Assembly (NCBI GenBank): GCA_905479505.1
Contig: CAJQMS010000057.1
Span: forward strand, 1-8,401
Direction of reading: 5' to 3'
From: an uncultured Burkholderiales Genera incertae sedis bacterium
Lineage (GTDB): Bacteria > Pseudomonadota > Gammaproteobacteria > Burkholderiales > Eutrophovitaceae
Length of the DNA: 8,401 nt
Shown piece after piece: positions 1 to 5,884 of the stretch; position 1 is the stretch's first letter, and every line of letters begins with the position of its first letter. The notes under the pieces were generated by a model. The model saw nothing but the letters and a program-made list of their open reading frames with translations, ran no database searches and was not told the origin of the DNA. A program made the position numbers and the translations under genes.

Positions 1-483
1 GGCTGACATATCTACGCCCCCAAGAATTAAAGAGGTGATCCGCGAACAAGACCTCGCAATGTCGATTGCATGTTCTAATGCCGAATTGGTTTCGATGATT
101 ACGCAAAAACTTAAATGTCTTGTATTCTCTGTTGAAAGCAGCTCGTCAAGAATACAAATCTCGTTCGCAGATTTAATCTTAGGGAACATTACCGCATCTG
201 GTGGACACTCTAGATCAAACAGAGCATCGAGATCACTTAATCCGTGTCTCGTCGTGATGGGATTAATTCGGATCATTAGCTCAGACGCTGTCTCGTGTTT
301 ATTGGAAAATAAATCCATCGTTAAATTTCTTGACTCGTCTTTTCTATTCAATGCCACCGCATCCTCTAAGTCGATACAAACAATATCCGCAGGCACATTA
401 AGGGCTTTCAAAAACATATCTGGGCGGAGCCCGGGAACAAACAATAGACTCCTCCGCGCTTTTGCTGCATTTTCCATATTCAT
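1..483 (-). CDS. CitE-like HpcH/HpaI aldolase/citrate lyase family protein (3' end outside window)
   Basis: The first 161 residues of a CitE-type TIM-barrel lyase; the frame is open to base 1, so the C-terminus is missing. Family motifs appear in order: RSLLFVPG at residues 11-18, RPDMFLKAL at 20-28, the LEDAV box at 39-43, the substrate-carboxylate arginine R72 in RIN, PK at 101-102, E131 in the IE strand and D158 in GGVD. In this family the last Glu and Asp usually bind Mg2+. Relatives cleave or form C-C bonds of CoA esters such as malyl-CoA, citramalyl-CoA or citryl units, in the cytoplasm. The precise substrate cannot be told from this part. The ATG at 483 is preceded by AGGA (complement of 491-494) at 7 nt. 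It starts 33 bp after the efflux gene on the same strand, so it could be the last gene of the marR-emrA-emrB operon. The family call is firm; the reaction is not. Confidence 0.88.
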   Translation of the reverse strand, partial: MNMENAAKARRSLLFVPGLRPDMFLKALNVPADIVCIDLEDAVALNRKDESRNLTMDLFSNKHETASELMIRINPITTRHGLSDLDALFDLECPPDAVMFPKIKSANEICILDELLSTENTRHLSFCVIIETNSALEHAIDIARSCSRITSLILGGVDMSA

Positions 484-516
484 ATTTATATCCTCATTAA
501 AAAAATAACCGGTAAA

Positions 517-2085
517 CTATTCCGCCGTAATAGGTGGAGCTCGACTAGATTTTTCTGCTCTGTTACGCGGTTTGATGTCCACTCGACGTATCAGAAAAAC
601 AATGGGTATCGCCATAAACGAGGCAATCGCAAGTAAGAAAAAACTTGCAATATAACCTTGTAATTCAGATTGACGAGTAATTTCGTCTTCGAGAATTGCA
701 AGTGACCTTTCCGTCTGAATGGAATAATCCTCACTGACAGATGGAGTGTTAGTTAAAGCATCATTAAATACAGTCACGTGTTCGACTAGCTCTGATCTCC
801 CGGTAGCGCCGGTGTGAATGAATACCGCCAGAATCAGAGAAATACCGATGCTGCTGAACATTGTACGAACTAAATTGAACACAGCTGCTCCCTCATTTCT
901 TTTAGAAGCAACGACTCGTGAAAATGCTACAAGTTGAGAGGGGACCATCAAAATACCTGACCCGACACCACTGACAAAACCAGTCCACAAAATTGGCCAA
1001 GCCCCTACATCACTAGTCCAAAAAGATATGGTGAGGGAGGAAATACCTAGGCAACACAAACCAAAAGCTATTTGAATTCGCACGTTTATAATGCCTGCGA
1101 TTCTGTTACTAATGAACATAGCTAGCAAAACCCCTATTCCCCTCGAGGACTGAAGGAACCCCACGTCGATGATTTCGTACCCAATGAGTCCCTCTAGAAA
1201 AGCTGGCAACAGCACCATAGGAGGAACGGTTAATAACCCATAAAATGCAACTAGAATAAGTGCAAGGAAAAAATTTCTCTCAAGAAAAATCTTTGGGTCT
1301 AAGAAAGGTTTCTTTTTTGTCATCACATGCACGTTAAACATGTATAACGCGATCAGAGCCAGGCATCCCTCAAAAATAATCTCACCCGACTCAAACCAAT
1401 CCAGTCGCTGTCCTCGGTCCAACATCATTTGTAACGATGCAATACCAATTGCCAAGGTGAGAAACCCAAACCAATCCAACCGTTCTTTTACTTTTTCGGG
1501 TACATCCTTGGGCAAAAATAATAAACATCCGATTAGCGCCACAATGCCAAATGGGATATTAATAAAAAATATGTACCGCCATGACAGATACTCAGTGAGT
1601 ACTCCGCCAAGAATCGGACCGATGAAGGATCCTGCCCAACCAATACCCCAGATGGCCATCGCTTTAGGATGCTCTTCCTCCGGAAACGCGTCTAACATAA
1701 TCGCGAGAGATAAGGGAACCAAGAAAGCACCACACATACCTTGAGCAATCCTCGCAATCACCTCAAAGGTCAATGTACTGACTGAACCACATACAATCGA
1801 TGACAGAGTGAACCCAGCAACTGCTAGCACATAAACTTTCTTACGGCCAAAACGATTACTTAACCAACCGCCCATTGGAATCATAATAGCTGAAGCTACA
1901 ATATAAGATGTAATCACCCAGCTTATTTGGTCTTGGGTCGATGAAAACGCCCCTTGCATGTGTGGTAACGCAACTACTGCGATCGTCCAGTCAATCGAGT
2001 ATAAGAGTGACGCAAGAACGACCGAAGCGCTGATCAAATACGGGTGCTCCGCACCTTTATTAGAAGGCTTTTCAATTTTTTGCAT
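517..2085 (-). CDS. emrB: DHA2-family MFS multidrug exporter, EmrB-like
   Basis: A 522-residue inner-membrane proton-driven exporter with the size and roughly 14 hydrophobic helices of the DHA2 (EmrB/QacA) family. The helix-1 motif reads IDWTIAVVALP at residues 31-41. The motif A loop, GGWLSNRFGRKKVY, is at 72-85. R112 with QG at 115-116 resembles motif B. Motif C, GPILGG at 156-161, is followed by SWRYIFFINIPFG at 168-180, typical of the family. A hydrophilic stretch at about 424-474 lies before the last helix (about 476-500), as in EmrB, and a short basic tail ends the protein. It follows the membrane-fusion gene by 30 bp on the same strand, giving the usual EmrAB pair. No good Shine-Dalgarno precedes the ATG at 2085 (TTTGGTTGTG is the nearest upstream sequence), so translation may depend on the upstream gene. 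The exported compound is unknown. EmrB is a family name here, not a proven orthology. Confidence 0.93.
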   Translation of the reverse strand: MQKIEKPSNKGAEHPYLISASVVLASLLYSIDWTIAVVALPHMQGAFSSTQDQISWVITSYIVASAIMIPMGGWLSNRFGRKKVYVLAVAGFTLSSIVCGSVSTLTFEVIARIAQGMCGAFLVPLSLAIMLDAFPEEEHPKAMAIWGIGWAGSFIGPILGGVLTEYLSWRYIFFINIPFGIVALIGCLLFLPKDVPEKVKERLDWFGFLTLAIGIASLQMMLDRGQRLDWFESGEIIFEGCLALIALYMFNVHVMTKKKPFLDPKIFLERNFFLALILVAFYGLLTVPPMVLLPAFLEGLIGYEIIDVGFLQSSRGIGVLLAMFISNRIAGIINVRIQIAFGLCCLGISSLTISFWTSDVGAWPILWTGFVSGVGSGILMVPSQLVAFSRVVASKRNEGAAVFNLVRTMFSSIGISLILAVFIHTGATGRSELVEHVTVFNDALTNTPSVSEDYSIQTERSLAILEDEITRQSELQGYIASFFLLAIASFMAIPIVFLIRRVDIKPRNRAEKSSRAPPITAE

Positions 2086-2115
2086 CAGCGCACAACCAAA
2101 TCACGAATCACGAAA

Positions 2116-3222
2116 TTACGGCTTCAAGAACCTGGGTAACCAACCATTCGTCACCAGTTTATCTATCGGCCCTGGTAATCCTCTACTCACACCAGTACTG
2201 ACCCCCACGGTAACGGTCATCCCCGCTCTGAGCGGAGGCAATCCCGCAGATTGGTTGATCCCAATATGAACAGGTAGCCTTTGCACAACTTTCACCCAAT
2301 TGCCCGTTGCGTTTTGCGGTGGAAGAATAGCGAACTCGGCTCCGGTAGCTGGCGCAATTGCGGTGACCCGCCCTACCCACTGGAAATCGGGATAGGCATC
2401 TACCTCAATCTCCACATCCTGCCCAACTTTCATCCATGTAAGTTGGGTTTCCTTGAAATTAGCCTCTATCCATAACCGATCACTAGCAATTATGCTAAAG
2501 ATCGATGTGCCGCGATTGACATACTCTCCCGCTTGTAATTTCATATTACTTACGATGCCGCTGGTAGGCGCGTATACAAATGAGTCTTTAATCCCCAGAT
2601 CTGCCCTGTCGAAACTAGCCGTCGCCTCAAGGTACTTTGGATGATTCTGAGGATCCAGTCTTGGATTGCCGAGCAAATTAGCCAGCACTTGTTGTGATTT
2701 TTTGTCAAGTGTCATCAATCTCGCTTTAGCCAACTCAAGTCGATGAAAAGCTTCGTCGTATTGATCAGCTCTTCCCATCCCATGCTCCTGGAGAGTTACC
2801 TGCCGCTCGAGCTGCTTCTTGTAAAAAATAATCATCGACCTAACTTCATCTTTTTCAATCTGAGAGGCTTGATACTCAGCCTTCAGTGCGGAAACATCCG
2901 CCCGGACCATATCCATCTGAGCCTGAGCGCGCTGCTTTTCTACGACATAACCCGCGTGCTCCATACCAAAGAGGAGAGCCCCTTTTTTGACGTACTGATT
3001 ATCCTCCACCTCAACATTGGTCACTCGCGACGAAAGCTCAGGACTAACGATTACAATATCGGCTTTCACATATGCGTTCTCTGTCTCGACAACTGCTCCC
3101 CCATGCGAGTAGAGATAAATGCCAGTAGTCGCCGCAAATATCGGAAGCAACACAATAAAAAATAATCGTACGATCCAAAGAAGGCTTAAATAAATATTTT
3201 TTTCCGACATATTCATTTTCAT
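2116..3222 (-). CDS. emrA: EmrA/HlyD-family membrane fusion protein (efflux periplasmic adaptor)
   Basis: Periplasmic adaptor that would join the EmrB-like pump to an outer-membrane channel of TolC type; no such channel is encoded in the window. Numbering is from the ATG at 3222 (368 residues). One transmembrane anchor lies near residues 11-39, after a short cytoplasmic N-terminus. A first half-lipoyl segment runs about 47-90, including ENAYVKADIV and the DNQYVKKGALLF region. A charged helical hairpin, probably coiled coil, spans about 92-182. The second lipoyl half starts at VYAPTSGIVSN (216-226) and leads into the beta-barrel segment LWIEANFKETQL (250-261). GNWVKVVQRLPV near 307-318 is the EmrA-type signature. 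The ATG at 3222 overlaps the marR stop as TGATG, pointing to translational coupling. ATGs at 3216 and 3210 are also possible starts, and an in-frame TTG at 3225 is less likely. Operon order marR-emrA-emrB matches the classic mprA-emrA-emrB arrangement. Confidence 0.93.
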   Translation of the reverse strand: MKMNMSEKNIYLSLLWIVRLFFIVLLPIFAATTGIYLYSHGGAVVETENAYVKADIVIVSPELSSRVTNVEVEDNQYVKKGALLFGMEHAGYVVEKQRAQAQMDMVRADVSALKAEYQASQIEKDEVRSMIIFYKKQLERQVTLQEHGMGRADQYDEAFHRLELAKARLMTLDKKSQQVLANLLGNPRLDPQNHPKYLEATASFDRADLGIKDSFVYAPTSGIVSNMKLQAGEYVNRGTSIFSIIASDRLWIEANFKETQLTWMKVGQDVEIEVDAYPDFQWVGRVTAIAPATGAEFAILPPQNATGNWVKVVQRLPVHIGINQSAGLPPLRAGMTVTVGVSTGVSRGLPGPIDKLVTNGWLPRFLKP

Positions 3223-3713
3223 CAAATCACCGAATCCTTACTTTTTCTATGCTCAACCTCATTACATGCCAACCGCCCATCCAACGACGCTAGGTTGACT
3301 TTTAATTTCAATAACGTGTCGACCAATCGGTCTTGCTCTTCCTTTGAGATCCCTGTTAATGCCTCTTCTCTCAAATCAGCCGCAGCGGCTCGCATCCTTT
3401 TCATCGCCGGATTGACCTCCTGGGTGAGTAGTACACGCTTTACCCGGCGATCCTTTGGATCATCCTCTCGAGTAACCCACCCGTTTGATTCCATTCGATC
3501 GAGTAATCGTCCGAGGGATGGTTTGTCAATCTCTAGTATTTGAGCTAATTCCGACTGAGTCACACCCTCATTTCGATACAAATTAGTCAAAACCCACCAT
3601 TGGGATCTGGTGAGACCCAGCGTTTTCATTCGCCTGTCATACCCCTGACGCATTAGCCTTGCAACATCATGCAGAATAAATCCGAAATTTCTTGATAGGT
3701 CCTCGCGTAACAA
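3222..3713 (-). CDS. MarR-family transcriptional regulator of the efflux operon
   Basis: A 163-residue winged helix-turn-helix regulator, a normal length for MarR/MprA proteins, which act as homodimers that usually repress neighbouring pump genes until an aromatic or phenolic ligand binds. N-terminal dimerisation helix about residues 7-31; SQWWVLTNLY (37-46) opens the DNA-binding domain; recognition helix region about 64-78 (KPSLGRLLDRMESNG); the wing DDPKDRRVKRVLLT (84-97) carries the conserved DxR pattern. The C-terminal helices (about 123-145) complete the dimer interface. The start is an unusual TTG at 3713: the first in-frame ATG (residue 21) would cut off the dimerisation helix, and GGGAGA lies 7 nt upstream of the TTG. 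The gene overlaps emrA by one base, so it is probably self-regulated with the pump through the inverted repeat upstream. The effector is unknown. Confidence 0.93.
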   Translation of the reverse strand: MLREDLSRNFGFILHDVARLMRQGYDRRMKTLGLTRSQWWVLTNLYRNEGVTQSELAQILEIDKPSLGRLLDRMESNGWVTREDDPKDRRVKRVLLTQEVNPAMKRMRAAAADLREEALTGISKEEQDRLVDTLLKLKVNLASLDGRLACNEVEHRKSKDSVI

Positions 3714-3720
3714 CGTAAAG

Positions 3721-3726
3721 TCTCCC
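3721..3726 (-). promoter_or_regulatory. Ribosome binding site supporting the TTG start of marR
   Basis: On the minus strand GGGAGA is followed by the 7-nt spacer CTTTACG and then TTG. This is the only SD-like sequence that fits a full-length MarR N-terminus, so it decides the start codon. Confidence 0.6.
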
Positions 3727-3761
3727 GAACATTTATATTAATGACTGGGCAAATAGTTGTC

Positions 3762-3779
3762 TAAGCAATTATATGCTTA
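3762..3779. promoter_or_regulatory. Candidate MarR operator (18-bp inverted repeat)
   Basis: TAAGCA-ATTATA-TGCTTA: perfect 6-bp arms around a 6-bp AT centre, about 50 bp upstream of the marR start codon. MarR-family dimers typically bind palindromes of about this size that overlap their own promoter. The centre contains a minus-strand TATAAT (complement of 3768-3773), with TTGTCA (complement of 3793-3798) as a possible -35, although the 19-bp spacer is long. Binding here would block transcription of marR-emrA-emrB. The palindrome is seen; its binding protein and the promoter are inferred. Confidence 0.55.
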
Positions 3780-3803
3780 ACAATTATATGCATGACAATT
3801 ATA
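3766..3803. repeat. 15-bp-period direct repeat in the marR upstream region
   Basis: CAATTATATGC occurs at 3766-3776 and again at 3781-3791. A shorter copy, CAATTATA, is at 3796-3803. All three start exactly 15 bp apart, separated by TTAA and ATGA. Each copy holds a TATAAT on the minus strand. The first copy forms half of the 18-bp inverted repeat. The array could give several regulator sites or several overlapping -10 elements. Confidence 0.75.
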
Positions 3804-3834
3804 GTGGATTAAGAGGATACTTGTTGGCGGCTCT

Positions 3835-3871
3835 GAGCAAGTTGAGGTAATCCTCAATATTTAGCTTGTTC
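3835..3871. other. Imperfect hairpin in the marR / isomerase intergenic region
   Basis: The perfect inner stem TTGAGG-TAAT-CCTCAA (3842-3857) is flanked by outer arms GAGCAAG (3835-3841) and CTTGTTC (3865-3871). These pair except for one position that could be G-U, with a 7-nt one-sided bulge (3858-3864). No T-run follows on either strand, so it is not a standard terminator. It may be a second operator or an RNA structure. The rest of 3714-3996 shows no convincing open reading frame. Confidence 0.4.
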
Positions 3872-3956
3872 AATACCAGCTAAAAGTAGGACTCTTAGTC
3901 GAATATCTTTTGAGTTTGAGAATTCATAAATGCACGGAAAGATGGATCATACGAAT

Positions 3957-3965
3957 TGGTATACA
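3957..3965 (+). promoter_or_regulatory. Candidate extended -10 promoter for the isomerase-like gene
   Basis: TGGTATACA fits the extended -10 form TGnTATAAT with two mismatches in the hexamer's last half. No good -35 is seen 16-18 bp upstream, which extended -10 promoters tolerate. Transcription would begin near 3971, giving a leader of about 25 nt before the ATG at 3997. Confidence 0.35.
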
Positions 3966-3971
3966 CTCCAC

Positions 3972-3984
3972 TTGAAAATTTCAA
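3972..3984. promoter_or_regulatory. Short palindrome at the predicted transcription start of the isomerase-like gene
   Basis: TTGAAA-A-TTTCAA is a perfect 6-bp inverted repeat between the candidate -10 and the Shine-Dalgarno AAGGGG (3987-3992). An alternative pairing, CTTGA (3971-3975) with TCAAG (3985-3989), would cover part of that ribosome binding site. The sequence is AT-rich, so chance occurrence is possible. Confidence 0.3.
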
Positions 3985-3996
3985 TCAAGGGGTCTC

Positions 3997-4599
3997 ATGT
4001 CAAAAACAATCGATTATTACTTATCTCCAATGTCGCCCTGGGCATATCTTGGACACGCGCCGTTTCAAACAATAACTGATAAGCTAGGCTCAAATATAAA
4101 TATCAGACCAATTGATCCCGGTAAACTTTTTGCTGCCACAGGTGGGGTACCAGTTGCGCAAAGACCGATCCAACGTCAAAAATATAGAATTTCAGAACTT
4201 AAGAGATGGAAGTCAGCCTTAAAATCGCCGATTGAAATAGAACCTCAATTTTTCCCTTATAACCCCGCCCTTATCTCTTTAGTGACGGCAGTCGTCGTGA
4301 GTCAATTCGACACTGATAAAGCCATGGAAGTAATTTTGCGTTTCATGGAAGGCTGTTGGGTCGAAAATCGAGACATGGGATCACCCGATGAAATAAAAAA
4401 ATCCCTAGAAACATGCGACTTGGATGGAAGCTTAATCCTCCAAACCGCTTCGAAAGAAGAAGCGTCAAAAGCTCTTGAAGAAAATACACAGCGAGCGATT
4501 GACGCCGACGTATTCGGCGTCCCCAGCTACGTCATTGAGGGAGAAGTTTACTGGGGTCAAGATCGATTAAATTTCCTTGAAGACCATTTATCAAGTTAA
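3997..4599 (+). CDS. 2-hydroxychromene-2-carboxylate isomerase / kappa-class GST-like, DsbA-fold protein
   Basis: A 200-residue thioredoxin-fold protein of the DsbA/HCCA-isomerase family, cytoplasmic (no signal peptide). The N-terminal strand leads into SPMSPWAYLG (10-19); the family's catalytic/glutathione-contacting serine corresponds best to S13, and no CxxC is present, which argues against a disulphide oxidase. An alpha-helical insertion fills about 50-160, with CWVENRDMG at 120-128 as in NahD-like proteins. The cis-proline loop is FGVPSYV (173-179), followed by WGQDRLNFLEDHL (186-198), a strong family signature. NahD isomerises 2-hydroxychromene-2-carboxylate to trans-o-hydroxybenzylidenepyruvate in naphthalene breakdown with glutathione; many relatives have unknown substrates. 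AAGGGG lies 4 nt before the ATG. It is divergent from the marR-pump operon and its TAA overlaps the stop of the convergent gene. Family is firm, substrate unknown. Confidence 0.88.
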   Translation: MSKTIDYYLSPMSPWAYLGHAPFQTITDKLGSNINIRPIDPGKLFAATGGVPVAQRPIQRQKYRISELKRWKSALKSPIEIEPQFFPYNPALISLVTAVVVSQFDTDKAMEVILRFMEGCWVENRDMGSPDEIKKSLETCDLDGSLILQTASKEEASKALEENTQRAIDADVFGVPSYVIEGEVYWGQDRLNFLEDHLSS

Positions 4600-5798
4600 A
4601 CTTTTACTGCTGTAAATCCACTTTTACTTAACGCTAAAATAATATCTTCGATGTGCTGATGATCCCGAGTTTTCAATGAAAACTCAACGTCTACGCGCTG
4701 AATTGGTAGTGGGGTGAAGGTGCGTTGGAAATGCACTTCATCAATATTGGCGTTACACTCGCCGAAAATTTGAGAAACAGCCGATAACGAACCAGGCATA
4801 TCGGTCATTTGAACATTCAAACGCACCAAACGACCAGCTCTCACCATACCCTTATCAATGACAGCTGTTAGCGTTAGCGGGTCTACATTTCCACCACAAA
4901 GAATGAGTCCTACTTTCTTCCCCTTTAGCAAACTCGCATTTTTTTTAAGTGCGGCCAAACCCGTCGCGCCAGCTCCCTCAACTAACGTTTTTTCAATTTC
5001 TAGCAATAAAATCATTGCCTCCTCAATATCATCCTCCTCGACGAGAAAAATATCGTCAACCGATTTGGCAACAATTTCAGACGTTAGCACTCCAGGATTT
5101 TTTACAGCTATGCCATCTGCAATTGTAGTCGCGCCAAAAGAAGGCTCCAGTCCCTTAACATGCGCATACATTGAATTAAAGTGTGCCGACTCAACGCCGT
5201 AAACCTTTATTTCGGGGTTGATTGCCTTCGCTGCAACCGCAATACCCGATATCAGACCGCCTCCGCCAATGGGGACCAGTATGGCATCTAAATCAGGAGT
5301 GACCTCTAACATCTCCAACGCAATAGTACCTTGGCCTGCAATGACTTTTAAATCGTCATACGGGTGGATGTAAATCAATCCCTCTTCTTTCGCCAGCTTT
5401 AATGCATGTTCATTTGCAGCATCGAAATTTTCGCCGTGCAGTATTACCTCGGCACCCATTGAGCGCGTGTGGGTTACCTTAACTTGGGGAGCAATTTTCG
5501 GCATAACGATAACGGATCTAATCCCAAGCTTGTTTGCGTGATAAGCCAACCCCTGTGCGTGATTTCCCGCGGACGCGGCAATAACCCCTTTTGAACGCTC
5601 CTTCTCGTTCATCGATAAAATACAATTCAACGCACCTCGCTCCTTAAAAGAGCCTGTGAACTGATGATTCTCAAATTTTAAGTAAACACGGCATGACAAA
5701 AGCTTTGACAGCGTTATAGATTCGGCATACTGAGTGTTCTGCACCAATGAATCAATATTATTTCGCGCTTGCTGGATATCTGAAAAAATTTGATTCAT
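4596..5798 (-). CDS. ilvA: Threonine ammonia-lyase (threonine dehydratase) with ACT domain
   Basis: A 400-residue PLP enzyme that would convert threonine (or serine) to 2-oxobutanoate (or pyruvate) plus ammonia, the entry step to isoleucine. GSFKERGALN (49-58) holds the Schiff-base lysine K52; SAGNHAQG (76-83) contacts substrate; PIGGGGL (176-182) is the phosphate-binding glycine loop; CGGNVD (301-306) closes the catalytic domain. Residues about 323-400 form one ACT domain (RLVRLNVQMTDMPGSLSAV), a likely amino-acid effector site. This size with a single ACT module matches the medium-length form, shorter than E. coli IlvA (about 514) and longer than TdcB (about 329). Whether it serves synthesis or breakdown is not decided by the sequence. 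No clear Shine-Dalgarno precedes the ATG at 5798. It stands alone on its strand, so it is probably monocistronic, and the symbol is a family-level assignment. Confidence 0.93.
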   Translation of the reverse strand: MNQIFSDIQQARNNIDSLVQNTQYAESITLSKLLSCRVYLKFENHQFTGSFKERGALNCILSMNEKERSKGVIAASAGNHAQGLAYHANKLGIRSVIVMPKIAPQVKVTHTRSMGAEVILHGENFDAANEHALKLAKEEGLIYIHPYDDLKVIAGQGTIALEMLEVTPDLDAILVPIGGGGLISGIAVAAKAINPEIKVYGVESAHFNSMYAHVKGLEPSFGATTIADGIAVKNPGVLTSEIVAKSVDDIFLVEEDDIEEAMILLLEIEKTLVEGAGATGLAALKKNASLLKGKKVGLILCGGNVDPLTLTAVIDKGMVRAGRLVRLNVQMTDMPGSLSAVSQIFGECNANIDEVHFQRTFTPLPIQRVDVEFSLKTRDHQHIEDIILALSKSGFTAVKV

Positions 5799-5832
5799 GG
5801 TCGCGTTATATAGTGAAGTTAATTAAGCGAGC

Positions 5833-5840
5833 ATTATAAT
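5833..5840. promoter_or_regulatory. Overlapping divergent -10 candidates between ilvA and the nuclease fusion
   Basis: ATTATAAT gives TATAAT on the plus strand (5835-5840) and TATAAT on the minus strand (complement of 5833-5838). They lie 45 nt and 35 nt from the respective start codons. No convincing -35 is seen for either, so this rests on perfect -10 matches and position in the 86-bp divergent gap. Confidence 0.4.
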
Positions 5841-5884
5841 GGTCAACGTTATCAAATGTTATTACTAATTTTTATTAAACAACT

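Noticed and set aside
35..508. A 157-codon open frame on the plus strand over the left end
   Set aside because: It lies antisense to the CitE-like frame, which carries clear family motifs. Its own translation shows no domain and is serine-rich, as expected for a shadow frame.
484..516. Terminator between emrB and the CitE-like gene (ACCGGT followed by a T-run on the minus strand)
   Set aside because: ACCGGT is a loopless 6-bp palindrome that cannot form a useful stem, so the T-run alone does not make an intrinsic terminator.
1340..1744. A 134-codon plus-strand frame inside the exporter gene
   Set aside because: It is antisense to conserved DHA2 motifs and has no recognisable domain or ribosome binding site support.
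3766..3803. Short direct repeats as a CRISPR remnant or replication iterons
   Set aside because: Units are only 8-11 bp with 4-bp gaps and 2.7 copies, with no cas, rep or partition genes nearby. A promoter/operator explanation fits better.
4603..4616. Hairpin TTTAC-TGCT-GTAAA just inside the 3' end of ilvA
   Set aside because: A 5-bp AT-rich stem inside coding sequence is weak and expected by chance.
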